From contig NZ_SCOH01000009.1 of assembly GCF_005503445.1 (NCBI RefSeq), positions 1-64,000 of the forward strand: DNA of 64,000 nucleotides, given 5' to 3'. This DNA is from Chitinivorax sp. B (GTDB lineage Bacteria > Pseudomonadota > Gammaproteobacteria > Burkholderiales > SCOH01). The position numbers and the translations under genes are program-made. Of this stretch, positions 9,705 through 18,893 are shown piece after piece. The notes under the pieces are model-generated. The model saw only the letters and a list, made by a program, of their open reading frames with translations. It searched no databases and was not told the DNA's origin. Within the stretch, counting starts at the first letter, position 1; each line of letters opens with the position of its first letter.

Positions 9705-10901
9705 TCAATCCGACAGCACATCCGCCATGGCCTGTGCCACGTAATCAACGTTATCTGTATTCAGACCAGCCACACACATGCGGCCAGAACGAACCAGGTA
9801 CACCGCATACTGCTCACGCAGTCGGTCGACTTGTTCTGGGCTTAAACCAGTGTAACTGAACATGCCGCGCTGATTGAGAAAGTAACTGAAATCGCGACCG
9901 GGCAGCTTGGCACTCAATACATCGTACAGCTTCTGACGCATGGCCTTGATACGCACACGCATTGCTTCCACTTCCCCTTCCCACTCGCTGCGCAAGGCCG
10001 GCTCCAGCATTACCGCAGCAGTGATCTGGCCGCCATGTGTTGGTGGGCTGGAATAGTTGCGGCGCACAGTGAACTTGAGCTGCCCCAGCACACGGTCTGC
10101 TTCTTCTGCATTCGGGCAGACCACAGACAAACCACCGCAGCGCTCACCATAGAACGACAGATTCTTGGAAAACGAATTGCTGACCAGAAAGCTCACCCCC
10201 GCATCAGTCATGGCACGGATAGCAAAACCGTCTTCTTCCAGTCCGTCGCCAAATCCTTGATAGGCAATATCCATGAATGGAATCAGCTGACGCTCGACCA
10301 CCAGCTTGATCACTTGCACCCACTGTTCACGATTCAGGTCAACGCCGGTTGGGTTGTGGCAGCAAGGGTGAAGCAACACGATGGTCTTGGCAGGCAACTT
10401 GGCCAGTGTGGCCAACATGTCATCAAAACGCACCCCACCGGTCGCGGCATCATAGTAGGGGTAGTCGAACACCTTGAACCCGGCGCCTTCAAACATGGAG
10501 CGATGGTTGTCCCACGTCGGATCACTGACCCAGACATCACTTTCAGGGAAGTAACGTTTCAGGAAATCCGCGCCGATCTTCAATGCACCCGAACCGCCAA
10601 TGGTTTGGATGGTAGCAATACGCTTGCTGGTCACCGCCTCATGGTTTGCGCCAAATACCAGCTTCTGTACCGCCTCGCGATAATTGGCGGCACCTTCCAT
10701 CGGCTGATAAGGTCGTGGCCCGGGCTGCGTGGCGCGGGCAACTTCGGCCTTGCGAACCGAGCCCAACAATGGGATACGGCCCTGCTCATCGTAATATAGG
10801 CCAATACCAAGGTTCACTTTCGGTTGGCGGGTGTCTTTGTTGTAGGTTTCAACCAAAGTCAGAATCGGGTCGCCGGGGTAGGCGTTAACGTGCTCGAACA
10901 T
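9705..10901 (-). CDS. tyrB: Aromatic-amino-acid / aspartate aminotransferase
   Basis: This PLP-dependent class I aminotransferase has 398 residues, against 397 in E. coli TyrB. It interconverts aromatic amino acids or aspartate with their 2-oxo acids in the cytosol. The N-terminus [14 protein letters not shown] and the segment [18 protein letters not shown] match the TyrB/AspC subgroup closely. The PLP-binding lysine lies in [16 protein letters not shown], and the substrate-binding Arg near the C-terminus is in [13 protein letters not shown]. The start is the ATG at 10901. An upstream in-frame ATG (10973) adds 24 residues without family similarity. AspC and TyrB paralogues are hard to separate by eye; GLYYDE favours TyrB. 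Confidence 0.88.
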   Translation of the reverse strand: MFEHVNAYPGDPILTLVETYNKDTRQPKVNLGIGLYYDEQGRIPLLGSVRKAEVARATQPGPRPYQPMEGAANYREAVQKLVFGANHEAVTSKRIATIQTIGGSGALKIGADFLKRYFPESDVWVSDPTWDNHRSMFEGAGFKVFDYPYYDAATGGVRFDDMLATLAKLPAKTIVLLHPCCHNPTGVDLNREQWVQVIKLVVERQLIPFMDIAYQGFGDGLEEDGFAIRAMTDAGVSFLVSNSFSKNLSFYGERCGGLSVVCPNAEEADRVLGQLKFTVRRNYSSPPTHGGQITAAVMLEPALRSEWEGEVEAMRVRIKAMRQKLYDVLSAKLPGRDFSYFLNQRGMFSYTGLSPEQVDRLREQYAVYLVRSGRMCVAGLNTDNVDYVAQAMADVLSD

Positions 10902-11012
10902 GAGAGGTGCATTCCTGTTGGCAGTTGGGGATAGAATCGGCCGGTGTGGTCGGTTCCCGTTGATTTTGAGCAAGATACTATACGCGAAAGCATTTGTATG
11001 TGCCCGGCTTTG

Positions 11013-11220
11013 CTATCCATTGCCCAGCAAACCCAATCGCCGGGCGTTGAATACCGCCTCAATGCGCTTACGGCGCCGATAGCTTATCCAGCATGCAACG
11101 GATATGCCATTTGACGGTATGAACCGATAGGTGGATATGGCCTGCTATCTGCTCGTTGCCCATACTTTTGGCCAATAGCACCAGAATGGCCAGTTCGCGA
11201 TTAGTCCGGTTGCTGGTGCC
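11013..11220 (-). pseudogene. Frameshifted C-terminal remnant of a LuxR/MalT-type regulator
   Basis: The minus strand directly after the stop of the GMC dehydrogenase gene encodes TNRELAILVLLAKSMGNEQI followed by a helix resembling HLSVHTVKWHIRCMLDKLS. That is a clear LuxR-family helix-turn-helix with the usual recognition helix and the conserved KxH pattern. The frame then meets a stop, but the next frame continues as RRKRIEAVFNARRLGLL, the normal end of such proteins. A one-base insertion or two-base deletion near 11071-11075 would explain this. There is no start codon and no N-terminal sensor or ATPase region, so the piece is truncated as well as frameshifted. It may be the leftover of a regulator that once controlled the adjacent alcohol dehydrogenase (inference). 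Confidence 0.75.
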
Positions 11221-12897
11221 TTAACTGACAACGGTTGCCATTTCGCCTGATTGAGGTGATGGTGTCGATACGGGCAAGGTCAACGATGCAATCAGGGAGG
11301 ATTCCCGTCGTGCGGCCTTGATCAGGTCAGCCGCTTTCTCCGCGATCATGATCGTCGGTGCATTGGTGTTTCCACCGATCAGCAATGGCATGATCGAAGC
11401 ATCCACCACCCGTAATCGCTCGACCCGATGCACTCGTAGTTCATGGTCTACAACGGCCATCGGGTCATGGCCCATTTTACAAGTCCCCACCGGGTGGTAG
11501 ATGGTTTCCGCCTTGTTGCAGATAAACTGTGCCAGATCCGCATCGGTGACCACATCCGGTCCAGGTACCAGTTCCAGCCCTCGTACGCGGTCAAAAGCCG
11601 GTGATGCCAGAATCTTGCGAGCCAGTTTCACACCACGCAACATGTGTCCCATGTCATCTGGATGAGATAGATAATTGGCGCGAATAGCTGGCGCAGCCAT
11701 CGGGTCGAGGCTGGCCAAGCGGATCTCTCCACGGCTTTTCGGTCGCAGATTGCATACATGCAATGAATATCCCTCACCACACAAGAAAGCCAGATCCCGT
11801 GCGTGATTGCGCAATTTCCCCGGGGTAAAGTGAAACTGTACGTCCGGTGCCAATTCATCATCCGCTGTACGGGCAAAGCCACACCCTTCAGCGCCATTGG
11901 TAGTACACATGCCATCATGTCGCACCAGATAGCGGAACAAGTTCCATGGGCCCGCCAGGGTATTGCGCCAAGTGATGCCATAACTGCCCGACACTGTGGA
12001 TTGGTGAGTAATGATGACATCCAGATGGTCCTGCAGATTGCGCCCAACGCCCGGCACTGCCGTCAACACCGGCACACCCGCCTGCCGTAGCCATTCTGGG
12101 TCGCCGATACCCGATAACATCAGCAACTGCGGACTTTGCACAGTACCCGCTGACAACAGCACTTCGAGCCGGGCAGTCACTTGCTCGACCTTGCCATGCC
12201 GACGATATTCCACCCCCACGGCGCGGCCATCCTGCAATAGGATACGAGCGGCATGGGCATGGGTAATCACTGTTAGATTGGGGCGTTGACTGGCTGGTAC
12301 CAGATATGCCTGCGCAGCACTGCAACGGCGGCCAGCCCGCTGCGTGACCTGAAACAGGCCGACCCCATCCTGATCTGCCCCGTTGAAATCCGGGTTGTAC
12401 GGCAGGCCAGCCTGAATCCCGGCTTGCAAATACAGTTGCGACAGTTCGCACGGCGTGCGCAAGTTGGATACTTGCAGAGGTCCGCCTACGCCATGGTAAG
12501 CGCATTCCCCATTTTGATTGTTTTCTGCTTTGCGAAAGTAAGGCAACACGTCATCGAATGACCAGCCAGCATTCCCCAATTCGGCCCAGCGATCGTAATC
12601 GGATGCATGTCCGCGGATGTAGCACATTGCATTCGACGAGCTGCTGCCACCCAGCATGCGCCCACGCGGCCAAAACAAGCGACGATCGCACAGCGAGGGC
12701 TCGGGTGCCGTTTGAAAATTCCAGTTCAATACCTTGGATCGCATCAACCACAGGATGCCCAGTGGCATATGGATCAGCGGATGGTTATCCGGTGGACCAG
12801 CCTCCAGCAGGCAGACCCGAATGTCGGCGTCTTCACTTAACCGATTGGCCAGCACACAACCTGCCGAGCCAGCACCGATGATCACGTAATCGAACAT
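11221..12897 (-). CDS. GMC-family FAD alcohol/choline dehydrogenase
   Basis: This 558-residue flavoprotein of the glucose-methanol-choline oxidoreductase family probably oxidises a primary alcohol to an aldehyde and passes electrons to the respiratory chain. The N-terminus [20 protein letters not shown] is the FAD dinucleotide-binding fold. [18 protein letters not shown] is the first GMC signature and [15 protein letters not shown] the second. The active-site region [10 protein letters not shown] and the C-terminal [17 protein letters not shown] are intact. No betaine-aldehyde dehydrogenase, BetI or choline transporter is nearby, so I prefer an AlkJ-like alcohol dehydrogenase over true BetA. 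It stops against the LuxR remnant and is a single-gene unit. Confidence 0.88.
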   Translation of the reverse strand: MFDYVIIGAGSAGCVLANRLSEDADIRVCLLEAGPPDNHPLIHMPLGILWLMRSKVLNWNFQTAPEPSLCDRRLFWPRGRMLGGSSSSNAMCYIRGHASDYDRWAELGNAGWSFDDVLPYFRKAENNQNGECAYHGVGGPLQVSNLRTPCELSQLYLQAGIQAGLPYNPDFNGADQDGVGLFQVTQRAGRRCSAAQAYLVPASQRPNLTVITHAHAARILLQDGRAVGVEYRRHGKVEQVTARLEVLLSAGTVQSPQLLMLSGIGDPEWLRQAGVPVLTAVPGVGRNLQDHLDVIITHQSTVSGSYGITWRNTLAGPWNLFRYLVRHDGMCTTNGAEGCGFARTADDELAPDVQFHFTPGKLRNHARDLAFLCGEGYSLHVCNLRPKSRGEIRLASLDPMAAPAIRANYLSHPDDMGHMLRGVKLARKILASPAFDRVRGLELVPGPDVVTDADLAQFICNKAETIYHPVGTCKMGHDPMAVVDHELRVHRVERLRVVDASIMPLLIGGNTNAPTIMIAEKAADLIKAARRESSLIASLTLPVSTPSPQSGEMATVVS

Positions 12898-12938
12898 GGC
12901 GATTCACTCCGTTTATGTTTTACTGTCTGGCAATTTGA

Positions 12939-13100
12939 TTGTTACGGAAGACTGAGCGAGTCGAAACTAGCCGAAAAGATGGTTTGATTTACGACTGCAC
13001 AATCCTTGCGCAGCGCAACATCCTGCCAAGCGTCTATCTGGAACTGGCAGATGAGGGGCTGCTGGCATACACTGAAACCACGCCCAATCCATCTCAATAG
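12939..13100 (+). CDS. Possible short ORF or gene remnant, unrecognised
   Basis: A 53-codon open frame starts at a TTG and ends 11 bp before the receiver gene. Its central part, including DGLIYDCTILAQRNILPSVY and an acidic stretch rich in Leu and Glu, has the composition and codon choice of real protein. There is no ATG and no good ribosome site. It could be the 3' end of a decayed gene, or a leader peptide of the signalling operon. I do not recognise a family. Confidence 0.25.
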   Translation: MLRKTERVETSRKDGLIYDCTILAQRNILPSVYLELADEGLLAYTETTPNPSQ

Positions 13101-13111
13101 AGTCTACAACA

Positions 13112-13477
13112 ATGATCCCCAACGTGTTGGTGTGTGATGATTCTGCCATGGCACGCAAAATGTTGATCAAAGCCTTGCCAGATGGCTGGGCGGACAATGT
13201 CAGCCAAGCCAGCAATGGCCTGGAGGCTGTATCGCGCTGCCGTGAACAACAACCTGATGTAGTGTTCCTGGATTTGACTATGCCCGAATTCGATGGCTTT
13301 CAAGTGTTGGAAACCTTGCAACATGAAGGTATCACCCCAGCGGTATTCGTTGTTTCTGCGGATATCCAGCCATTGGCCCAGGAGCGGGTCATGTCGCTGG
13401 GTGCACGTGCATTTGTCCGTAAACCCGTCAAGCCGGAGGAACTGCAATCTGCCTTGCGTGAGCAAGGATTGCTTTAA
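13112..13477 (+). CDS. CheY-like single-domain response regulator
   Basis: This 121-residue receiver domain has no output domain. The acidic pocket is Asp9/Asp10 (VCDDSAM), the phosphoacceptor is Asp54 (FLDLTMP), the switch Ser is at 82 (VVSAD) and the conserved Lys is at 104 (RKPVKP). By family rules it is phosphorylated by a histidine kinase and signals by protein contact. It is the first gene of a compact operon with a CheC-like protein (14 bp downstream) and a diguanylate cyclase. No cognate kinase is visible nearby. The likely circuit is that the CheC-like partner dephosphorylates or reads this receiver. Confidence 0.9.
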   Translation: MIPNVLVCDDSAMARKMLIKALPDGWADNVSQASNGLEAVSRCREQQPDVVFLDLTMPEFDGFQVLETLQHEGITPAVFVVSADIQPLAQERVMSLGARAFVRKPVKPEELQSALREQGLL

Positions 13478-13491
13478 CTGGGGTACTCAGC

Positions 13492-14112
13492 ATGGCCAAT
13501 CCCACATTGCTCAGTCCGGATCAGACGGATGCCTTGCAGGAAGTGACCAACATCGCCATGGGTCAGGCAGGCACATCATTGGCGGCCATTCTGGATTGTT
13601 TCGTCAAGTTGTCGGTGCCACGTATTCGCGTACTGGATGCCGCCTCCCTGTCACGCGCCATTACCGAACTGATTGGTACTGGTCGTGAAATCACCGCCAC
13701 CCGGCAATCCTTTCAGGGGTCGATGCGCGGTGAAGCGTTGGTCATCTATGATCAATCCGGTTGCGCCGAATTGGCCGCTGAGTTGATGGGATTTGAAGAA
13801 GAACTGACCGCTCAGGGAGAGATAGAAGTACTGCTGGAAGTCAGCAATGTACTGATTGGCGCATGTTTAGGTTCCATTGCCGATTTGCTGAGTGCCCAGC
13901 AAAGCTACTCTCCTCCCACGATCCTGGCCGCTCGCACTCCAGTCGATATGTTGTTTGCCAATGTGGATATGACGTGGCAACACGCATTACTGGTCGAGGT
14001 AAATTTCTCGCTGGAACTGAAGCAATTCGCCTGCCACTTGGCCTTCCTGATGCCAGAAACCACGATCGAGTCGATGCGTAACGCCATTGACAAATTCATG
14101 GAAAGTTTCTGA
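13492..14112 (+). CDS. CheC-like phosphatase-family protein
   Basis: The 206-residue protein resembles the CheC/CheX/FliY family, which dephosphorylates CheY-P or binds it. Two copies of the characteristic helix motif (E-x2-N-x-x-x-G) are visible: EVTNIAMGQAGTSLA at about residues 17-31 and EVSNVLIGACLGSIADLL at about residues 114-131. Both have the Glu and Asn used by CheC for catalysis. It sits between a CheY-like receiver and a GGDEF protein, and its TGA stop overlaps the next ATG by one base, implying translational coupling. No flagellar or chemoreceptor genes flank it, so it probably serves a c-di-GMP switch rather than classical chemotaxis (inference). Confidence 0.83.
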   Translation: MANPTLLSPDQTDALQEVTNIAMGQAGTSLAAILDCFVKLSVPRIRVLDAASLSRAITELIGTGREITATRQSFQGSMRGEALVIYDQSGCAELAAELMGFEEELTAQGEIEVLLEVSNVLIGACLGSIADLLSAQQSYSPPTILAARTPVDMLFANVDMTWQHALLVEVNFSLELKQFACHLAFLMPETTIESMRNAIDKFMESF

Positions 14113-15050
14113 TGCCGGATCGATTGTTGGCGTTGAATCCACCGATTGTCGAACACATCGAAGTGGGCATTTTTGTCGTCAACAAGCAGTTTGAAGTGCA
14201 ATTGTGGAACCAGTTCATGGTCAGCCATAGCGGTCATGCCGCAAACGACGTGCTGTCGCGCAACCTGTTTGACCTGTTCCCTGAATTGCCACGCAAATGG
14301 CTGGAAAAGAAACTCAACAGTATCTTTCTGTTGAAGAACTTTTCGTTTGTGTCATGGGAACAACGCCCCTACCTGTTTCGCTTTCCACACAATCGCCCAG
14401 TTACTGGTGGTGTCGATTTCATGCAGCAGAGCTGCACCTTCATGCCGTTGCGCAATGAACAAGGCCAAGTCGATAACATCTGCGCCCTGCTATATGACAT
14501 GACTGATGTCGCCATCTACCAACGTCAGTTGCAAAGTGCTATGTGTCAGCTAGAAGAAACCAATAACCGTGACAGCCTGACAGGGGTATTCAACCGCCGC
14601 TACACGCTGCAACGCTTGCTGAGTGAGGCTGACCGTGCACGGCGCTACCGCACACCGTTGTCGTTATTGATGTTTGATCTGGATCGCTTCAAACAGATCA
14701 ACGACACGTTGGGCCATTTAGCTGGCGACGAAGTACTTCGGATGTGCGGTCGACATATCTCAGCCCTGTTGCGGGAATCCGATGTGTTCGGTCGGTATGG
14801 CGGTGAAGAATTCATCATCGTGCTACCACAAACGGATCTTGATGGTGTCAGCCTGTTGGGTGAGCGACTACGGCGCGAGATCGAACAATTGCCCATTGTG
14901 ATCGAGTCACAAGCAATCCATATTACCGCCAGTTTTGGTGGGGCCTGCTGGCAAGATGCCATGTATGAGATCGAAGACCTGATTCAGGTTGCCGACTTGG
15001 CCCTGTATCAATCAAAACACGCTGGGCGTAATTGCGTTACGGTGGCATAA
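14112..15050 (+). CDS. PAS-GGDEF diguanylate cyclase
   Basis: This 312-residue protein is predicted to make cyclic di-GMP from two GTP. Residues about 10-125 form a PAS-like sensor region, followed by a short helical linker (about 130-150, containing QLQSAMCQLEETNNRDSLTG). The GGDEF domain follows, with the active-site motif GGEEF at residue 230. An RxxD inhibitory site (RESD) lies five residues before GGEEF, so product feedback is likely. There are no membrane segments, so it should be cytosolic. The start overlaps the stop of the CheC-like gene (TGATG). The three genes form one transcription unit that probably couples a phosphorelay to c-di-GMP output. Confidence 0.92.
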   Translation: MPDRLLALNPPIVEHIEVGIFVVNKQFEVQLWNQFMVSHSGHAANDVLSRNLFDLFPELPRKWLEKKLNSIFLLKNFSFVSWEQRPYLFRFPHNRPVTGGVDFMQQSCTFMPLRNEQGQVDNICALLYDMTDVAIYQRQLQSAMCQLEETNNRDSLTGVFNRRYTLQRLLSEADRARRYRTPLSLLMFDLDRFKQINDTLGHLAGDEVLRMCGRHISALLRESDVFGRYGGEEFIIVLPQTDLDGVSLLGERLRREIEQLPIVIESQAIHITASFGGACWQDAMYEIEDLIQVADLALYQSKHAGRNCVTVA

Positions 15051-15073
15051 AAAAAGCCGCCCAACCAGGCGGC
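15049..15073 (-). terminator. Intrinsic terminator of the ubiUVT operon
   Basis: Read on the minus strand, GCCGCC-TGGTTG-GGCGGC is followed by seven T residues. It lies about 85 nt beyond the ubiT stop. The hairpin also sits directly at the 3' end of the plus-strand diguanylate cyclase gene. Confidence 0.75.
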
Positions 15074-15157
15074 GAAAGTGCGGCTCGGCTATTCCACGAC
15101 AACCGGGCTGGTGGAAACACGGATCTGCGGGGCCAGACAACCACGTCACCAGACAGC

Positions 15158-15598
15158 CTACCGCCTCAACACATTCTTTAACAGTTGCCCGATACTAGGC
15201 AGCTCCAACGCATCCAGCAGATTTTTCATGGTCAGCCCCAGTTCCGTATCACCTTCAATCACCAATCTGCGGTGAAAAAACAGGGTATCCGGATCTTCTT
15301 CACGACGAATCAGGCAAAGGTAATCCGCCAGTGCAGCAGAAAAGCGAACGTCTGGCACAAACCGCCCCATGACAGGCTTGAATCGGCCATCTTCAAATTG
15401 ACAGGGCACAGTAATGCCCAGATCACGAATCTCAATGGCAAAACGTCGTCCCTCCAGACATTGCAGATCAGGCAGTGCCTGTGCACGCTCTGCCAAATTC
15501 AGTATGACGCTGCACGCTACACCATGGGGCCATTGCGGCAAGTTGCGCATTAGCTTGGCCAAGGACGCCGGAAAATGTGTCGCAAATTCCATATTCAA
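15158..15598 (-). CDS. ubiT: Anaerobic ubiquinone biosynthesis accessory factor UbiT (SCP2 domain)
   Basis: This 146-residue protein of the SCP2 sterol-carrier fold matches E. coli UbiT (YhbT). It binds ubiquinone intermediates for the O2-independent hydroxylation route run by UbiU-UbiV. Recognisable parts are the SCP2 pattern FAIEIRDLGITVPCQF, the DVRFSAALADYLCLI helix and FHRRLVIEGDTELGLTMKNL, the end of the domain. It starts 3 bp after the ubiV stop. In E. coli ubiT is transcribed divergently from ubiUV; here all three are collinear. The second codon pair allows M1 or M3 as start. Confidence 0.88.
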   Translation of the reverse strand: MNMEFATHFPASLAKLMRNLPQWPHGVACSVILNLAERAQALPDLQCLEGRRFAIEIRDLGITVPCQFEDGRFKPVMGRFVPDVRFSAALADYLCLIRREEDPDTLFFHRRLVIEGDTELGLTMKNLLDALELPSIGQLLKNVLRR

Positions 15599-15601
15599 TC
15601 C

Positions 15602-16498
15602 TCACTTCGTCAATTGCGATGACCCATCACCCTGCACCATGCCGGCAAGCCCATGCCAATACCCATCACAGGGGCCGATCGGCATACTGGCATGGCATGC
15701 TGGCGCTTTACCTTGACGGACCAGATCAAACGATTTCATGACGGCGACCATGTCATGAGCTTGTGGCGAAATCCGCACAATATCGACCCCTGCTGCATTT
15801 AAAGCAGGTAAAGTGTCCAGCAGATTGTAAGTCAACGCTGACTGCGTCTGGATACCATTCAGGGTTAAAAAAGGCTGCCCCTCTCGGGTCCGCAAGGTGA
15901 TGCCATCTGCGTCATCAAGACAACGAAACTGGCAATCGTCCTTCTTCAAATTATGATGACGTGCCGTAAAGCAGCGAGCCGAGTAGGCAAGGGGCAACCG
16001 ACCATATGCGAACAACTCGGTTTCCACCGGCAACTGCCGGGAAGCGAGCATGGCAGTCAGTGATGTACCGGCCGTTTCCACTGGCGGTATCCAACGGCAG
16101 GCCCCCGCTCCGATGAAAAATGCCAGCGTCTCGGCGTTGTAGATATTCAAATGTGTTCCGGCGACGAACGGTTGCCTGGCTTCATGCAACAACCGGATCG
16201 CCCCCAAATCGTTGGCTTCCACCAGAAACTCTTTGTTGCCGACAATACGCCGCATCACTTTCAAGTCGGCTTCCGACTCAAGCAATACCTGGGTCGACAA
16301 CACCACCTGCTTGCCTGCACTGGTCAGATCCCGTGCCAGCGATAGCCAATCATCAGGGCGTAACAGATGGCGACGGGAACATACCACTTCACCCAAATAA
16401 ATGATATCAACCGCGGTTTCGGCCATCTCGGCATAAAACTGCAGCAATTGGTTTTTCGACCAGTAGTAAAAAACCGGCCCCAGCGAAAGCTTCATCAT
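15602..16498 (-). CDS. ubiV: O2-independent ubiquinone hydroxylase subunit UbiV (U32 family)
   Basis: UbiV (298 residues) is a [4Fe-4S] protein of the U32 peptidase-like family. It works as a heterodimer with UbiU to hydroxylate ubiquinone precursors without oxygen. The cluster cysteines are visible: one in [10 protein letters not shown] (about residue 40) and a trio in [20 protein letters not shown] (about residues 175-193). The N-terminus [11 protein letters not shown] matches E. coli YhbV. ATG-ATG is at the start, and either may be used. It is 4 bp downstream of ubiU in the operon. The older label of collagenase-like protease for this family would be misleading here. Confidence 0.92.
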   Translation of the reverse strand: MMKLSLGPVFYYWSKNQLLQFYAEMAETAVDIIYLGEVVCSRRHLLRPDDWLSLARDLTSAGKQVVLSTQVLLESEADLKVMRRIVGNKEFLVEANDLGAIRLLHEARQPFVAGTHLNIYNAETLAFFIGAGACRWIPPVETAGTSLTAMLASRQLPVETELFAYGRLPLAYSARCFTARHHNLKKDDCQFRCLDDADGITLRTREGQPFLTLNGIQTQSALTYNLLDTLPALNAAGVDIVRISPQAHDMVAVMKSFDLVRQGKAPACHASMPIGPCDGYWHGLAGMVQGDGSSQLTK

Positions 16499-16502
16499 AT
16501 GT

Positions 16503-17513
16503 TTATTTCCATGGTCGGGAATACGCCCCCAATGTGGCCTGCTGACCTTCCGCCACCTTGTTCAATGCGGCAGCCCAACTTGGCTTCACGGAATATCGGC
16601 CGGCATCATCCGCACACGCATCCAGTGCTGCTCGTAGGATCTGAGTCACTTGCCCAACATAGGCCGGGCTACGTTGACGCCCTTCGACCTTGATCGCCGC
16701 TACACCGATTCGTAGCAAATCCGGCAATACCGACAGTACATTCAGGCTGGTTGGCTCTTCCAACGCATAGTAGATTTCGTCATGCACGTCGAAACGACCT
16801 TTACATAGTGTAGGGTAGCCAGCATTTTCACCGTCGGCATACTGATCGATCAGCATGCCGTTGAGCCGCGATTGCATACCTTTTGGCGTCTGGTTCCATC
16901 GCACCGCTTTTGCTGGTGAACACACTCCATGAGTATTGGGCGATTCACCCGTTACATAGGATGACAACAGACAACGACCTTCCACCATCACGCACAGGCT
17001 GCCAAAACCAAATACTTCGATTTCAACTGGCGTGTGACGAATCACCTGCTCCACTTGCAACAACGTCAACACCCGTGGCAATACCGCCCGTACCACCCCG
17101 AAACGTTCGTGACAGTAATTGATGGCTTCATAATTAGTCGCAGAACCCTGTACGGAAAGATGCAATCGCAAGTGCGGGTGGGTCTGGGCGGCATAGGCCA
17201 GCAAACCCATATCAGCGAGAATCACTGCATCCACACCGAACTCGGCCGCCTGATCTACCGCATGTCGCCAGCGCTCACTCTGCCCTGCCTGGGCATAGGT
17301 ATTGATGGCCAGCAATACTTTGCGCCGATGCTGGTGTGCGTAACGTATTCCTTCGCGCAAGCTAGTCGTATCGAAATTCAGCCCAGAAAAATTACGGGCA
17401 TTGGTTTCATCCTTCAAACCGCAATAGACACAGTCCGCCCCACGATCCACCGCCATTTTCAGTGCTGGCAGGCTACCAGCAGGGCAGACCAGTTCAGGCA
17501 AAGTCACTGACAT
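16503..17513 (-). CDS. ubiU: O2-independent ubiquinone hydroxylase subunit UbiU (U32 family)
   Basis: This 336-residue partner of UbiV is strongly recognisable from [76 protein letters not shown] and [15 protein letters not shown]. The cluster cysteines are in [16 protein letters not shown] and YPTLCKGR. The chosen start is the ATG that begins [13 protein letters not shown], where the family N-terminus begins; another ATG lies 12 bp upstream. It is the first gene of ubiUVT and is divergent from nnrS. A palindromic FNR-type site lies between them, consistent with induction under low oxygen or nitric oxide. Confidence 0.94.
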   Translation of the reverse strand: MSVTLPELVCPAGSLPALKMAVDRGADCVYCGLKDETNARNFSGLNFDTTSLREGIRYAHQHRRKVLLAINTYAQAGQSERWRHAVDQAAEFGVDAVILADMGLLAYAAQTHPHLRLHLSVQGSATNYEAINYCHERFGVVRAVLPRVLTLLQVEQVIRHTPVEIEVFGFGSLCVMVEGRCLLSSYVTGESPNTHGVCSPAKAVRWNQTPKGMQSRLNGMLIDQYADGENAGYPTLCKGRFDVHDEIYYALEEPTSLNVLSVLPDLLRIGVAAIKVEGRQRSPAYVGQVTQILRAALDACADDAGRYSVKPSWAAALNKVAEGQQATLGAYSRPWK

Positions 17514-17570
17514 GTTTGACACCATTCATCACAAAACTGCCGCAGCGTACCAGCCAGCGCTTCGATCGCA

Positions 17571-17586
17571 CTTGACGAAGGTCAAG
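17571..17586. promoter_or_regulatory. FNR/NNR/DNR-type operator between ubiU and nnrS
   Basis: CTTGAC-GAAG-GTCAAG is a perfect palindrome. It fits the TTGAC/T-N4-A/GTCAA half-sites of CRP/FNR-family regulators, and the G/C at the fifth position is typical of NO-responsive NNR-type sites. Its centre (17578.5) is 65 bp from the nnrS start. A class II position (-41.5) would put the nnrS start point near 17620, and a TGATAC hexamer at 17605-17610 fits as the -10 box. The same spacing towards ubiU gives a start point near 17537, 24 nt before its ATG. Which regulator binds cannot be told from the sequence. Confidence 0.75.
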
Positions 17587-17643
17587 TGGCACACTCGTAA
17601 CCACTGATACCATTTACCCGAGTAAATTAATCAGGTAAAAACC

Positions 17644-18843
17644 ATGGCAGCCGCCCCTTATCGCTGGCAGCACTTTTTTGCTGCCCCGCATCGTGTAATG
17701 TTCTACGCTGGCGCGAGCCAAGCCGTGCTGGTGATGCTGTTTTGGGCCTATGATCTGGCTGCCCGTTTTGGCGGCTGGTTGCCTTATATCGATTGGACGC
17801 TGCCTGGACGGCAGATTCACGCATTCTTGATGCTGTTTGGTGTCTTCCCGTTTTTCTTTCTAGGCTTTCTTTTGACAGCAGGGCCACGCTGGCTGGGGGT
17901 TGCCGGGCCACAGCGACAGATCTATCTACCGGTGTTCGCGATCTGCAGCGGTGGGTTGATCATGTTTTACGTTGGATTAATCAGCCATCGCGAGCTTGCC
18001 CAGCTTGGTATGTTGGTCTGGATGACTGGTTTTGCCTGGGCAAGCGGTTGGTTTCTGCAAGCGATCCGCAGGTCTCCACAGCGCGATACCTGGCACGCCC
18101 GAATCATCGTAACAGCCTTACTGATCGGCATGATTGCCTGCCTGATGATGGTATTGGGTGATAGCTATCTGGCTATTCGCATCGCACTGTGGGGATTTCT
18201 GATACCGGTTTACCTGACCGTTTCCCATCGGATGATTCCGTTTTTTACCGGCAATGCCGTTCCACTTGTCACGCCATGGCGCCCCTACTGGCTGTTGATC
18301 GTGTTACTGACCGGAAGCATATTGCATGGTCTATTCGAAGGATTGCAGTTACAGTCAGTTTCGTGGTTGATTGATCTACCACTCGCCATCCTTGCCCTAT
18401 ATACCAGCTGGCGTTGGGGGTTTCGTCGTGCTCAGGCAGTCTGGATTCTAGCCATGCTGCATTGGGGTTTTCTGTGGTTTGGGCTGGGCATGCTGGCTTA
18501 TGCCTGCTCCAGCATACTGAGCCTGGCAGGGTTTGCAGGCCTGGGTTTGCTACCCCTGCATATTGTCAGCATCGGCTTTCTGGGGGCATTGTTGATCGCC
18601 ATGGCGACCCGTGTCACCTTGGGCCATTCCGGTCGGCCATTGACGGCAGATCGCACCACTTGGCTGGTGTTCTGGTTGTTCCAGGGTACGGTACTGACCC
18701 GAGCTATAACAGAATTGCTCCCGTGGTCACCCGCCATTGGCTATCTTCTGTCTGCAAGTCTATGGCTGGGATGCTTCATATGGTGGCATCGGCGCTATGC
18801 GCAGTACTTTTTACAGCCACGAGCCGATGGCAATGCTGGGTAA
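17644..18843 (+). CDS. nnrS: NnrS family protein, heme/copper membrane protein of NO stress
   Basis: This 399-residue polytopic inner-membrane protein has about twelve hydrophobic helices. It matches NnrS, a heme- and copper-containing protein that protects cells against nitric oxide and nitrosative stress. Family features seen are FFAAPHRVMFYAGASQAV near the N-terminus, GRQIHAFLMLFGVFPFFFLG, GFLLTAGPRW (the tell-tale NnrS segment), SHRMIPFFTGNAV, LHIVSIGFLGALLIAMATRV and TLGHSGRPL. The start ATG has AGGT 9 nt upstream. It is a single gene ending in a strong terminator. No nitrite or NO reductase genes lie within the window. Confidence 0.92.
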   Translation: MAAAPYRWQHFFAAPHRVMFYAGASQAVLVMLFWAYDLAARFGGWLPYIDWTLPGRQIHAFLMLFGVFPFFFLGFLLTAGPRWLGVAGPQRQIYLPVFAICSGGLIMFYVGLISHRELAQLGMLVWMTGFAWASGWFLQAIRRSPQRDTWHARIIVTALLIGMIACLMMVLGDSYLAIRIALWGFLIPVYLTVSHRMIPFFTGNAVPLVTPWRPYWLLIVLLTGSILHGLFEGLQLQSVSWLIDLPLAILALYTSWRWGFRRAQAVWILAMLHWGFLWFGLGMLAYACSSILSLAGFAGLGLLPLHIVSIGFLGALLIAMATRVTLGHSGRPLTADRTTWLVFWLFQGTVLTRAITELLPWSPAIGYLLSASLWLGCFIWWHRRYAQYFLQPRADGNAG

Positions 18844-18848
18844 ACAAA

Positions 18849-18879
18849 ATAAAACAGGGCGTAAAACGCCCTGTTTTAT
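18849..18879. terminator. Bidirectional intrinsic terminator
   Basis: A perfect 13-bp stem (ATAAAACAGGGCG and its complement) around the loop TAAAA lies between the convergent nnrS and PEP-CTERM genes and is flanked by A/T runs on both sides. Confidence 0.9.
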
Positions 18880-18893
18880 CCGGTTCAACTAGA

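Noticed and set aside
11221-12897. Naming the GMC enzyme betA (choline dehydrogenase)
   Set aside because: No betB, betI or choline transporter is nearby, and the sequence fits AlkJ-like alcohol dehydrogenases equally well.
15602-17513. Calling the U32 pair collagenase-like proteases
   Set aside because: The Cys clusters and adjacency to an SCP2-domain protein identify UbiU/UbiV of O2-independent ubiquinone synthesis.
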